NCBI GenBank assembly: GCA_964390715.1
Contig: CAYMIM010000040.1
Coordinates: 1-8,498, forward strand
DNA length: 8,498 nt
From: JACOVP01 sp964390715
Lineage (GTDB): Archaea > Nanobdellota > Nanobdellia > SCGC-AAA011-G17 > UBA489
Direction: 5' to 3'
Part shown: positions 1 to 7,178 of the stretch, piece by piece
Layout: every line of letters starts with the position of its first letter
How positions within the stretch are numbered: the first letter of the stretch is position 1
Notes under the pieces: model-generated
Told to the model about the DNA's origin: nothing
Database searches by the model: none
Seen by the model: the letters and a program-made list of their open reading frames with translations, nothing else
Made by a program: the position numbers and the translations under genes

Positions 1-1290
1 AAACTGAAATCAGCCTTAGCCAAGATCACCAAGAAGGTTGAAGAGGAAGCTCCAGAAGAAATAGTAGAACAAGTAGTGGAGCAGCCAAAAGAGATTAAGA
101 AGCCTAAGGTAGAGAAACTAACTAAACCTAAGAAAGAAGCTAAGCAGAAAAAAGAGAAAAAAACAAAAGTAATTATCGAAGAATCTGTAGAAGAAATCAA
201 AGAAGAACCTATCCAAGAAGAAGAGCTACCTCTTGTTGAACCAGTAGCACCAGCAATTCAACCAGAAGAACAACCAGCAGCAAAGAAAGGATTTTTCTCA
301 CGTTTTTTCAAGAAGCAAGAGGAAGTAGCGGAAGAAATTACTGTCCCAGCGGAAGAAAAAGAAGAAAGCAAGCCTCAAGAGATAGTTCAAGAGGAAGTTG
401 TTGAAGAGAAGAAAGGATTTTTTGGCAAGCTGAAAGAGAAGATAGTCACTAAGAGAATTACTCCAGACAAATTTGCAGAGCTCTTTTGGGAATTGGAAGT
501 TGTCATGCTCGAAAACAATGTCGCTGTCGCAGTCATTGACAGAATCAAAACTGAATTGCAACATCGACTGGTTGACAAGCCTTTACCGCGAGGGCAGATT
601 GAAGAAATTATCCAGAACTGTTTGAAAGAAAGCATTGAGCAAGTCTTGAAAGTACCAACGATTGATGTTGTTGGAGCAATTAAAAAGAAAACTGACAAGC
701 CTTATGTGATCGTGTTCTTCGGTATCAATGGCGCAGGAAAAACAACAACTCTAGCGCGCGTAGCTTATTTATTGAAAAACCAAGGACTGCGCTGTGTGCT
801 AGTCGCGGCTGACACTTTTCGCGCTGGCGCCAGAGAACAACTCATAGAATGGGGTAAGAGACTAGATTTGAAAGTGATTAGCCATGACTACGGTTCTGAC
901 CCAGCGAGTGTCGCATTCGATGGTATCGCCTATGGAAAAAAAGTAGAGGCAGATGTTGTTTTGATTGACACCGCTGGCAGACAACATAGCAACGTCAATT
1001 TAATTGAGCAGATGAAAAAAATAGTTCGTGTTTCTAAACCCGATTTGAAAATTTTCATTGGCGAGAGTATAGCTGGCAATGATGTGGTTGAACAAGCAGA
1101 ACAATTTAACGCTTCAATTGGTATTGATGGTATTATCTTAACGAAAGCAGATGTTGATGACAAAGGTGGAGCGATGATTTCTGTCTCTTATATCACAGGA
1201 AAACCTATTCTTTACTTAGGCACTGGGCAAAATGTCCAGGACTTAGAAGTGTTTGATTCCGCAAAAGTTTTGAAGACGTTGGGATTGTAA
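1..1290 (+). CDS. ftsY: Signal recognition particle receptor FtsY (SRP GTPase), 5' end outside the window
   Basis: FtsY is the membrane-associated SRP receptor: it binds SRP54 on translating ribosomes, and reciprocal GTP hydrolysis hands the nascent chain to the Sec translocon. Seen: G1 loop GINGAGKT at 721-744, DTFRAGAREQ at 811-840, G3 DTAGR at 967-981, an AGNDVVEQA segment near 1069-1098, G4 TKAD at 1141-1152, then DDKGGA. TKAD instead of bacterial TKLD is usual for archaeal FtsY. The helical N domain starts near 445. Before it lies a roughly 145-residue Lys/Glu/Pro-rich region with three short amphipathic segments (1-36, 283-315, 409-441). A GTG at 76 could serve as a start, but the frame is open to base 1 and reads KLKSALAKITKKVEEE, which resembles a normal archaeal FtsY N terminus, so the real start is probably a few codons upstream. 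The next gene starts directly after the stop, suggesting one transcript. Confidence 0.96.
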   Translation, partial: KLKSALAKITKKVEEEAPEEIVEQVVEQPKEIKKPKVEKLTKPKKEAKQKKEKKTKVIIEESVEEIKEEPIQEEELPLVEPVAPAIQPEEQPAAKKGFFSRFFKKQEEVAEEITVPAEEKEESKPQEIVQEEVVEEKKGFFGKLKEKIVTKRITPDKFAELFWELEVVMLENNVAVAVIDRIKTELQHRLVDKPLPRGQIEEIIQNCLKESIEQVLKVPTIDVVGAIKKKTDKPYVIVFFGINGAGKTTTLARVAYLLKNQGLRCVLVAADTFRAGAREQLIEWGKRLDLKVISHDYGSDPASVAFDGIAYGKKVEADVVLIDTAGRQHSNVNLIEQMKKIVRVSKPDLKIFIGESIAGNDVVEQAEQFNASIGIDGIILTKADVDDKGGAMISVSYITGKPILYLGTGQNVQDLEVFDSAKVLKTLGL

Positions 1291-1863
1291 ATGAAATTCT
1301 CTTCCCTTGAACTTTTTGAACTGGGCAAAGCTTGGCTAGCTATCTCTTTGGCTTTTGCTATTCTCTATACCTTACCTGCTTTTTCTGTTGATCGCTTTTT
1401 TTTGTTCTTTGGCATCTGCGCCTTGATTGTTGGCAGCGGTTTTTTATTGCATGAATTAGCGCATAAATTTTTAGCACAACGCTATGGCTGCTGGGCAGAA
1501 TTTCGCGCTGACAACAAAATGTTGCTGATCATGTTAGTCTTTAGTTTCTTTGGATTTATTCTTGCCGCGCCTGGCGGTGTATTTATTCATGGAAACTTAT
1601 CACGACAAACTAACGGCAAGATATCTTTTGCTGGACCTCTTACTAATATTCTTCTGAGTGGTTTCTTTTTTGCGCTACTGTTCCATGGTATTTCTTCTCC
1701 TTTGGTTTCTTTTGGATTTTCCATCAACGCTTGGCTCGCCTTCTTTAATTTGCTTCCCTTTTGGCAATTTGATGGGCTAAAGGTGCTTCATTGGCACAAA
1801 GGTGTCTATTGTGGAGCGATGTTTGCCGCTGTCCTTCTGTTATTCTTTTCTTTTGCCTTTTAA
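1291..1863 (+). CDS. Site-2-protease-like (M50 family) intramembrane zinc metallopeptidase
   Basis: Predicted polytopic membrane protease, 190 residues, about six hydrophobic segments (roughly residues 10-30, 36-58, 77-99, 113-133, 140-158 and 171-190). Seen: zinc-binding motif HELAH at residues 54-58 (1450-1464), followed by FLAQRYG and WAEFRA; APGGVFIHG and the GPLTN motif mid-protein; and the second metal-ligand motif NLLPFWQFDG, with Asp161 at 1771-1773. These are the catalytic signatures of M50 peptidases, and this compact form without PDZ or CBS domains is common in archaea. The family cleaves substrates within the membrane, often releasing regulators or clearing signal peptides; the substrate here cannot be told. 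The ATG follows the ftsY stop with no gap and has no obvious promoter of its own, so co-transcription with ftsY is likely. All catalytic residues appear intact. Confidence 0.88.
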   Translation: MKFSSLELFELGKAWLAISLAFAILYTLPAFSVDRFFLFFGICALIVGSGFLLHELAHKFLAQRYGCWAEFRADNKMLLIMLVFSFFGFILAAPGGVFIHGNLSRQTNGKISFAGPLTNILLSGFFFALLFHGISSPLVSFGFSINAWLAFFNLLPFWQFDGLKVLHWHKGVYCGAMFAAVLLLFFSFAF

Positions 1864-1898
1864 TTCCTAACCGTCCCGTAGTGCAAAACTCCAGAAAA

Positions 1899-1908
1899 CT
1901 ATATATAG
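1899..1908 (+). promoter_or_regulatory. Archaeal TATA box for the thioredoxin-fold lipoprotein gene
   Basis: The sequence CTATATATAG in a 66-nt gap is centred about 26 nt before the ATG at 1930. That spacing places transcription start at or next to the start codon, implying a leaderless mRNA. A GGTG at 1913-1916 is too far from the ATG to be a convincing ribosome binding site. Confidence 0.65.
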
Positions 1909-1929
1909 GAAAGGTGTTACATTTGACGA

Positions 1930-3351
1930 ATGGTAAAAAGAGCTTTTTTCCTCCTGACTTTTTTTCTTTTTGTAGGTCTCTTTCTCATGGGATGCAGCCC
2001 CACTTTCTGCAGCACACCTTACATTCTTTCTGATGGAGATTGCTGTCCTGATAAAAATAACGATGGCACTTGTGATCAACAACAAGAGCTTGCTCCTGAG
2101 GAGAAACAATTTTTAGCTGTCCGCTCTCCACCAACTTCTCCCGATATAACTTCCCCTTCTTCGAATAAAAATCCTAAAGAAAAATATCCAACTACAGAAA
2201 AGGGAGTACTTTTAACTATCAACGCTGATGATGATCCTTTCCAAGGCGATGAACACGCAAAAGTTCTTCTCATTGAATTCGGAGATTATACTGATCCTAG
2301 CTCACAACGCTTCCAGAAAGAAGTCCTTCCTGAGATCCTTAAAAAATATGGCTCCAAGATCAAATATGTTTTCCGCAATTATCCAGAGATCAACAATGAA
2401 AACGCGCAACTCGCCGCAGAGGCCAGCGAATGCGCTAATGAACAAGGAAAATTCTGGACTTATCATGATTATCTCTTTACCCAAAGCTACCGATTGACTC
2501 TCTCTTCTTTGCGCAAATTCGCAGCTGAGACTGAACTAGATATGGATACCTTTGAAACTTGTTTCTTTTCCCATCGATATAAAGATGAAGTACTTCATGA
2601 TAAAGAGGAAGGTCTGAGATATGGTGTTTCTCATACACCTACTTTTTTCCTCAACAACCAAAAAATTGTCGGCTACAAAACTTTTGATACTTTTGACACT
2701 TATTTTGAAGATGTTTTCTATGAAGACTTTCAGACAGAACGAGGAACGACTATCACCGCACGCTCTACTGGTCTAGCTTACGCTATTTTACCAGGCCCAG
2801 CAGCACTGGATCCTCTTGTTACTGAAAGTCCTTACTCTAACCGCCTTGAACTTATTGACGCAGTCTTTTCTGTCTCTGGCACTGACATTACTCCCCGTGA
2901 TTCTGGCACTTCCAAAGATACCGCATCCTTAGCTGTTACGTACTCTTCAAAACGAGGAAGTCTGACTGGCAAAGATATTTACACTATCGAGCTTAAACAA
3001 CTTCTTACAGAAGGGGTGAGCCATACTTTTTATGGAGGTGTAGGCACTGATGTCGCAGTACACGGCAATACTGGTATTGGCACTCGATACTTACCACGAT
3101 CTGACGCCTATCTGACTCTTTGGGGATTGGCAGACGTCAAGAAAAACGGCGAACCTCTTGTAGAAAACGCGTTTGTTCATTTCATGATCACTCATGGCAT
3201 CCGCGATGACAAGAATACTCTTCTCCAGAAACAAGAAGACGAAGACATAGAAGCTTACCTTCTTGTCTCTTCCCAAGACAAACAGAAGCTTCCTTTTGAC
3301 GGCGGATTTCTCTATCTTTTTTGGCCCGATGCCAATCTTCAGCAATCCTGA
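1930..3351 (+). CDS. Lipoprotein-like DsbA/thioredoxin-fold protein lacking the CxxC, with unknown C-terminal domain
   Basis: Predicted exported protein of 473 residues. Seen: hydrophobic signal peptide ending in LMGC (Cys22, possible lipid anchor); a Cys-rich segment with CCPDKNNDGTCD at 38-49, resembling a calcium-loop motif often found near the N terminus of DPANN exported proteins; then a DsbA-like (Thioredoxin_4) domain at about 97-265. That domain keeps the helical insert (ASECANEQGKFWTYHDYLF) and the cis-Pro loop SHTPTFF with Pro237. However, the active-site position after the first strand, usually FxCPYC, reads YTDPSS (122-125 at 2293-2304), so no redox cysteines remain there. Residues of about 270-473 form a beta-rich region I do not recognise. 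It has its own TATA box and no clear ribosome binding site. It may act as a chaperone-like or binding protein, not a thiol oxidase; this is inference. Confidence 0.85.
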   Translation: MVKRAFFLLTFFLFVGLFLMGCSPTFCSTPYILSDGDCCPDKNNDGTCDQQQELAPEEKQFLAVRSPPTSPDITSPSSNKNPKEKYPTTEKGVLLTINADDDPFQGDEHAKVLLIEFGDYTDPSSQRFQKEVLPEILKKYGSKIKYVFRNYPEINNENAQLAAEASECANEQGKFWTYHDYLFTQSYRLTLSSLRKFAAETELDMDTFETCFFSHRYKDEVLHDKEEGLRYGVSHTPTFFLNNQKIVGYKTFDTFDTYFEDVFYEDFQTERGTTITARSTGLAYAILPGPAALDPLVTESPYSNRLELIDAVFSVSGTDITPRDSGTSKDTASLAVTYSSKRGSLTGKDIYTIELKQLLTEGVSHTFYGGVGTDVAVHGNTGIGTRYLPRSDAYLTLWGLADVKKNGEPLVENAFVHFMITHGIRDDKNTLLQKQEDEDIEAYLLVSSQDKQKLPFDGGFLYLFWPDANLQQS

Positions 3352-3365
3352 ACGTCACGACAATC

Positions 3366-3373
3366 TTTATAAA
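3366..3373 (+). promoter_or_regulatory. TATA box TTTATAAA for the 3397 gene, followed by a pyrimidine tract
   Basis: TTTATAAA lies 24 nt before the ATG at 3397 (centre to start about 27 nt), consistent with a leaderless transcript. The stretch 3378-3396 is entirely pyrimidine and contains three tandem CTTTT units. Its T-runs could also help terminate the upstream transcript. No purine-rich ribosome binding site is present. Confidence 0.75.
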
Positions 3374-3396
3374 CTTGCTTTTCTTTTCTTTTCTTC

Positions 3397-4428
3397 ATGG
3401 CGCGAGTAAAAAGAGGGAAAATTCCAATACATCGAGAGAACTCTCATCCACTCCCCCATCCTTTACCTTCTAAATCTCCTGTTTCCGCAGATTCCCATTC
3501 CCATCGTGTCCGCCATTTACTTTACCTGATAACTTTTCTTCTGATTGTTTTAGTTATCTTTGTTTTTTTCAGCTTTCCTTTCAATATTCCTTCTGAGGAA
3601 AAACAACTAGAGGTTGTCTCTTTAGGGATAGATTCTGTTTCTTGCCAATGGCAGAACACTCAGTTTGTTGTTTGTGAAACTGTTTCTTGGGGAGGCTCTG
3701 ACGCTTCTTCCGCGAAAGGCTATATTCCCGGAGGCGAATCTGTTGATACCAGTCCTTCTCAAACTACCAGCCCTTTTACCTATTGCCAACCAGTAGGCAC
3801 TGATGAAGGCTATCGTGTCGCTCGCGCAATGCTTTACTCATCAACAGCATTAGTTCGTGATATTGGTCAAGGTGTGCAATGCCTAGGTATACCTGTTGCA
3901 AAACAACCAGAGAAAAAGTCAACATTGACTTCTTTCACTACAACGACTGGATTCAGAACTTATCTCACATCACCCTCAAGCTCTCCCAAAAACAGCGGCA
4001 TGTTTACCAAGACATTTCCAGGCAAAGTTCAATCCTGTACTTTCAAAGGAACATGGATAACAGACAATGATCAAAAATTCAACCAACGCAATACTTGTCA
4101 TGGAGCTGTAGGAAGCTTTAATGGTTTTGCAGACGCTCAAAAACAATATGTCATTAATGATCCTGATTTATTTAGATGGGTGGGTTTGAGCCAAGCATCA
4201 CTTAATCCCCCAGCACAACGCTATGATGGTTATAGCTTCTGGATGGAGACTTGCGATGATGAGTATTATCGCTCTGCACACGTTCCTCGCTATGGTGTTT
4301 CAGGCACTATTACTGGCTTTGGCACTTCTACTCTAGCATTTATCTGGAACTATTATGACGAGAATACGAAACCTGCTGTAGATTTCTCCTTTGACCTTGA
4401 CTGCAAGCTTCAACTTCCCTCGGCATAA
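3397..4428 (+). CDS. Single-pass membrane protein with large extracytoplasmic domain, function unknown
   Basis: I do not recognise this 343-residue protein. Seen: a basic, Pro/His-rich N terminus of about 40 residues, one strongly hydrophobic helix at about 41-60 flanked by Arg on its N side, and a long Ser/Thr-rich remainder. The positive-inside rule puts the N terminus in the cytoplasm and the rest outside. The outer part has eight cysteines, four in the first half and four in the second, which fits two disulphide-stabilised domains separated by a Thr/Ser-rich linker near residues 170-205. No catalytic motif is apparent. The start is supported by a TATA box at the spacing expected for a leaderless gene. 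It sits among other surface-protein genes between ftsY and srp54, so it is a plausible SRP client. A cell-envelope or adhesion role is a guess from context. Confidence 0.8.
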   Translation: MARVKRGKIPIHRENSHPLPHPLPSKSPVSADSHSHRVRHLLYLITFLLIVLVIFVFFSFPFNIPSEEKQLEVVSLGIDSVSCQWQNTQFVVCETVSWGGSDASSAKGYIPGGESVDTSPSQTTSPFTYCQPVGTDEGYRVARAMLYSSTALVRDIGQGVQCLGIPVAKQPEKKSTLTSFTTTTGFRTYLTSPSSSPKNSGMFTKTFPGKVQSCTFKGTWITDNDQKFNQRNTCHGAVGSFNGFADAQKQYVINDPDLFRWVGLSQASLNPPAQRYDGYSFWMETCDDEYYRSAHVPRYGVSGTITGFGTSTLAFIWNYYDENTKPAVDFSFDLDCKLQLPSA

Positions 4429-4430
4429 GC

Positions 4431-4438
4431 TTTATAAG
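4431..4438 (+). promoter_or_regulatory. TATA box TTTATAAG for the 4473-5795 gene pair
   Basis: TTTATAAG begins three bases after the stop of the preceding gene. Its centre is about 38 nt before the ATG at 4473, so a start about 26 nt downstream would give a leader of roughly 12 nt, just enough to include the GAGGT ribosome binding site. Confidence 0.65.
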
Positions 4439-4463
4439 GAAGCTGCTCCTTCTTTTTGTAAAA

Positions 4464-4468
4464 GAGGT
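4464..4468 (+). promoter_or_regulatory. Ribosome binding site GAGGT for the 4473 gene
   Basis: GAGGT matches the anti-Shine-Dalgarno end of archaeal 16S rRNA and lies four bases before ATG 4473. It fixes this start and contrasts with the leaderless neighbours at 3397 and 5835. Confidence 0.65.
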
Positions 4469-4472
4469 TCCT

Positions 4473-5072
4473 ATGCGCACTAACGTTGTCATCATGCTGG
4501 CATTCCTAGTCTTTCTAGTGGGATTTTTTTCTTCACAAGTAACACTCACTGGACAATATTCTAGATCTGATTCTTTTAGTTCTTTGACCAACGCAGAATT
4601 AGCTGACTCAGGACATTTAACTATTGATGATTGCAGAAATATTGCCAGATTTTCCACTTACAATTATCAATCAGGCCATTTAGCCAGAATTGAAGATACT
4701 GACAAAAACCCCACTATTTTGAGCACTAGCCAATACAAGAGCAACTCTTATCCAGCTTTCGACATCACTGGCGATGGCAAAGTTGATTTTGAAGACGTTG
4801 ACTTGTGTTATGACTCTGTCAATGAACTCAATGAGTTTAGCAGATCAAAGGATGCTCGCCAACGACCCTTAAGCGCACCTCCCGCATGTGAAGAAGGCAG
4901 AGAAACTTGCGACCATAATATCTTAAAACGTTGCGCACGAGATGCTTATGGAATCCTTTCTTGGGCAGAGGTTGCCAAGCCAAATGCAGGAGAGCGATGC
5001 AGAGGCGATCGCATTGTTTCTTTTTTTTGTAGGCAAGGGCAATCGACCTTTGAGTGTTTCTTATCTCTTTAG
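4473..5072 (+). CDS. Secreted protein with a dockerin-like EF-hand loop and Cys-rich C-terminal module
   Basis: A 199-residue protein predicted to be exported by an N-terminal hydrophobic segment (about residues 5-20). Seen: the 12-residue loop DITGDGKVDFED at 97-108 (4761-4796), which matches a dockerin/EF-hand calcium loop with acidic ligands at positions 1, 5, 9 and 12. Only one such loop is present, whereas classical type I dockerins have two. The C-terminal third has a run of cysteines spaced like the CxxGxxxC-xNxLxxC-W-C module seen in some archaeal surface proteins. Function is unknown; calcium-dependent folding or binding to a partner surface protein is a reasonable inference. A ribosome binding site supports the start. 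The next gene begins 12 nt after the stop, so the two are probably one operon and may act together. Confidence 0.8.
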   Translation: MRTNVVIMLAFLVFLVGFFSSQVTLTGQYSRSDSFSSLTNAELADSGHLTIDDCRNIARFSTYNYQSGHLARIEDTDKNPTILSTSQYKSNSYPAFDITGDGKVDFEDVDLCYDSVNELNEFSRSKDARQRPLSAPPACEEGRETCDHNILKRCARDAYGILSWAEVAKPNAGERCRGDRIVSFFCRQGQSTFECFLSL

Positions 5073-5084
5073 CACTTCTTCACC

Positions 5085-5795
5085 ATGAGCTTTTCTCCTC
5101 ATAGAGGACAGCTTAATTTTGAATACCTCGTATTGACTGGCATTTTATTGGCAGTCTTAACCCCTCTGATTTATACTTCTCTTACCACGTTCTATGAAAG
5201 CTATAAAACAACCCGCTTGGAAGACATGATTTCGCAAATAGCTTATAAAGCAAACGACGTCTATAAACTAGGTCCTGGCAACAAAGACTCGGTAAATATT
5301 TTAGTCCCCCCAGGCATTACTGGAGCGAGCGTCGCTGGCAATGAAATATCTTATCAAACAACGCTTGGCAAGCAAAATACTTCTGTGCGCAAATTTACTG
5401 AAGTTGAAGTGATAGGCTCTTTAGATACTGTTCAAGGGCAATATCTTGTTCCTATTAAATCTATTAATTCCTCTTTAGTTCGCATTGGATCTGGACCTCT
5501 TCTCTTTGAGATTACTCCTGGATGCATTGGCGCTCCTGGTTTCGCTAACCCTCAGAATATTACTCTCTCCGGTGATGATTTTACCGCAACTAGTGTTCTT
5601 CAAAAAGATGGAGCAGACTTTGATCCGACTCTCTATCAAATTATAGACACAGGCACGATTGTTTTTGTCGCGCATCCGACGCAGTTTACCGCGCGCCCCA
5701 CTGGACCTCCTTTTGTGATGCGTGTTGTTGACAAGGGGAAAACATCAAATAGCAAGGATTTTTTAGTTTATCCAAACTCTAATCTATGTCCTTAA
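5085..5795 (+). CDS. Class III signal peptide (type IV pilin-like) protein with TIG-like domain
   Basis: A 236-residue protein with an archaeal type IV pilin-like N terminus. Seen: short basic leader ending RG, then QLNFEYL and a hydrophobic stretch at about 15-32. The family is cut by a prepilin/preflagellin peptidase (FlaK/PibD/EppA type) between Gly8 and Gln9, leaving Glu at mature position 5. The mature hydrophobic helix forms the filament core or a membrane anchor. The C-terminal portion (about 150-233) has the pattern P-x-ITLSGxxF ... VxDxGxxSNxxxFxVYP, suggestive of an IPT/TIG immunoglobulin-like fold; this is a weaker call. There is no ribosome binding site or TATA box in the 12-nt gap, so it is likely co-transcribed with the dockerin-like gene. 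No peptidase or assembly ATPase is in the window, so whether it forms a pilus is open. Confidence 0.82.
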   Translation: MSFSPHRGQLNFEYLVLTGILLAVLTPLIYTSLTTFYESYKTTRLEDMISQIAYKANDVYKLGPGNKDSVNILVPPGITGASVAGNEISYQTTLGKQNTSVRKFTEVEVIGSLDTVQGQYLVPIKSINSSLVRIGSGPLLFEITPGCIGAPGFANPQNITLSGDDFTATSVLQKDGADFDPTLYQIIDTGTIVFVAHPTQFTARPTGPPFVMRVVDKGKTSNSKDFLVYPNSNLCP

Positions 5796-5805
5796 GCTCA
5801 TAAGT

Positions 5806-5813
5806 TTTATAAA
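5806..5813 (+). promoter_or_regulatory. TATA box TTTATAAA for srp54
   Basis: TTTATAAA is centred about 26 nt before ATG 5835, followed by a pyrimidine-rich stretch to the start codon and no Shine-Dalgarno sequence. This predicts a leaderless srp54 mRNA with its own promoter. Confidence 0.75.
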
Positions 5814-5834
5814 CGTCCTTCTTTTCGCTCTCTT

Positions 5835-7175
5835 ATGGTTTTAGACAGCCTTGGCAGTTCCTTGAAAAATACCCTGAAAAAACTAGCGCAAGCTGTCTTT
5901 GTCAATGACAAACTCCTGGATGAACTAGTTCGCGATATTCAACGCGCGTTATTGCAGGCAGATGTCGATGTCAAACTTGTTTTTGAACTTACGAATAAAA
6001 TCAAAGCACGAGCGAAAGATGACAAACCTCCCGCTGGTGTGACGCAAAGAGAATATTTGGTGACGATTGTCTATCAAGAATTAGTCAAGTTCTTTGGCGA
6101 AGAGAAAAAAGGCATCACGATCACGAAGAAAAAGCCCTTCAAAATTATGATGTTGGGACTCTATGGTTCTGGAAAAACTACTACTATTGGCAAATTAGCA
6201 AAATATTATCAAAAACGAGGTCACAAAGTCGCTGTTGTTGGACTAGACGTGCATAGACCAGCAGCATCATTACAACTACAACAATTAGCAGACCAACTCA
6301 AGATTCCAGCATTTATTGATCCTAAAGAAAAAAATGCCTTGAAAGTCTGGAAAAAATATGAGTCCAAATATCCTGAGTTTGATATTCTTCTTGTCGATAC
6401 CGCTGGCAGAGATGCTTTAGATAAAGACCTTATTGAGGAAATTGAAGCAGTGAATAAAGCAGTGCAAGCGGATGAACGACTTTTGGTGTTGAGCGCAGAC
6501 ATAGGGCAAGCAGCGAGAAAACAAGCGCAGCAATTCCATGACTCTTGCGGTGTGACTGGCGTTATTGTCACAAAATTAGATGGCACCGCCAAAGGTGGAG
6601 GCAGCTTAAGCGCGTGCGCAGCTACTCAATCTCCTATCAAATTTATTGGCATAGGCGAAAAGATGGAAGATCTAGAAGAGTTTAATCCTGTTGGGTTTGT
6701 TGGTCGATTACTTGGCATGGGAGATATTGAAGCACTGCTTGAGAAAGCAAAAGAAGCCATGACTGAAGACCAAGCAGAAGACCTTGGCAAGAAAATGATG
6801 GAAGGCAACTTCTCTCTGATTGATTTGCACCAACAGCTGACGGCGATGCGCAAAATGGGACCACTCAGCAAGATTATGGAAATGATTCCTGGCATGAGCA
6901 AAATTCAGATGCCTAAAGAAGCACTCCAAGTGCAAGAAGAAAAAATTATCTTATGGAAATATATTATCGACAGCTGCACGAAAAAAGAACTAGAACATCC
7001 AGAAGTCTTGACTAAAAATAGAATTGAACGCATCGCCAAAGGATCTGGCGTAGAAGTCAGAGATGTTAGAGACTTATTGAAGCAATATAATCAAAGCAAG
7101 AAATTCATGAAAATGATGAAAGGCAAAAATCCCGAAAAGATGATGAAGCAATTCGGGAAAATGCAAATGAAATAA
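5835..7175 (+). CDS. srp54: Signal recognition particle 54 kDa protein (SRP54/Ffh)
   Basis: SRP54 is the signal-sequence-binding GTPase of the signal recognition particle; it binds 7S RNA with SRP19 and docks on FtsY. It is 446 residues, the usual full length. Seen: N domain at about 1-95 with ALLQADVDVKLV; G1 loop GLYGSGKT at 108-115 (6156-6179); DVHRPAA; G3 DTAGR at 188-192; G4 TKLD at 246-249 with DGTAKGGG; the GIGE closing motif. The methionine-rich M domain runs from about 296, with the MIPGM segment, the RNA-binding GSGVEVRDV motif near 403-411 and a Met/Lys tail. All motifs are intact. It lies about 4.5 kb downstream of ftsY on the same strand, with genes for exported proteins between. 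It has its own promoter and converges on the minus-strand gene, leaving only three bases between the two stop codons. Confidence 0.97.
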   Translation: MVLDSLGSSLKNTLKKLAQAVFVNDKLLDELVRDIQRALLQADVDVKLVFELTNKIKARAKDDKPPAGVTQREYLVTIVYQELVKFFGEEKKGITITKKKPFKIMMLGLYGSGKTTTIGKLAKYYQKRGHKVAVVGLDVHRPAASLQLQQLADQLKIPAFIDPKEKNALKVWKKYESKYPEFDILLVDTAGRDALDKDLIEEIEAVNKAVQADERLLVLSADIGQAARKQAQQFHDSCGVTGVIVTKLDGTAKGGGSLSACAATQSPIKFIGIGEKMEDLEEFNPVGFVGRLLGMGDIEALLEKAKEAMTEDQAEDLGKKMMEGNFSLIDLHQQLTAMRKMGPLSKIMEMIPGMSKIQMPKEALQVQEEKIILWKYIIDSCTKKELEHPEVLTKNRIERIAKGSGVEVRDVRDLLKQYNQSKKFMKMMKGKNPEKMMKQFGKMQMK

Positions 7176-7178
7176 AAG

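Noticed and set aside
76..78. GTG at 76 as the start of ftsY
   Set aside because: The frame is open to base 1 and the upstream residues look like a normal archaeal FtsY N terminus, so the gene most likely begins before the window.
1791..2033. 80-residue plus-strand frame across the end of the protease gene
   Set aside because: Overlaps two better-supported genes and their promoter in another frame, without start signals.
4436..4457. Hairpin AAGGA/TCCTT followed by T5 as an intrinsic terminator of the 3397 gene
   Set aside because: The stem is only 5 bp and overlaps the TATA box of the next gene; archaeal termination does not need such hairpins. Could be chance.
6221..6592. 123-residue minus-strand frame inside srp54
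   Set aside because: It lies wholly within the conserved GTPase domain coding region and its translation resembles no protein; a frame-complement artefact.
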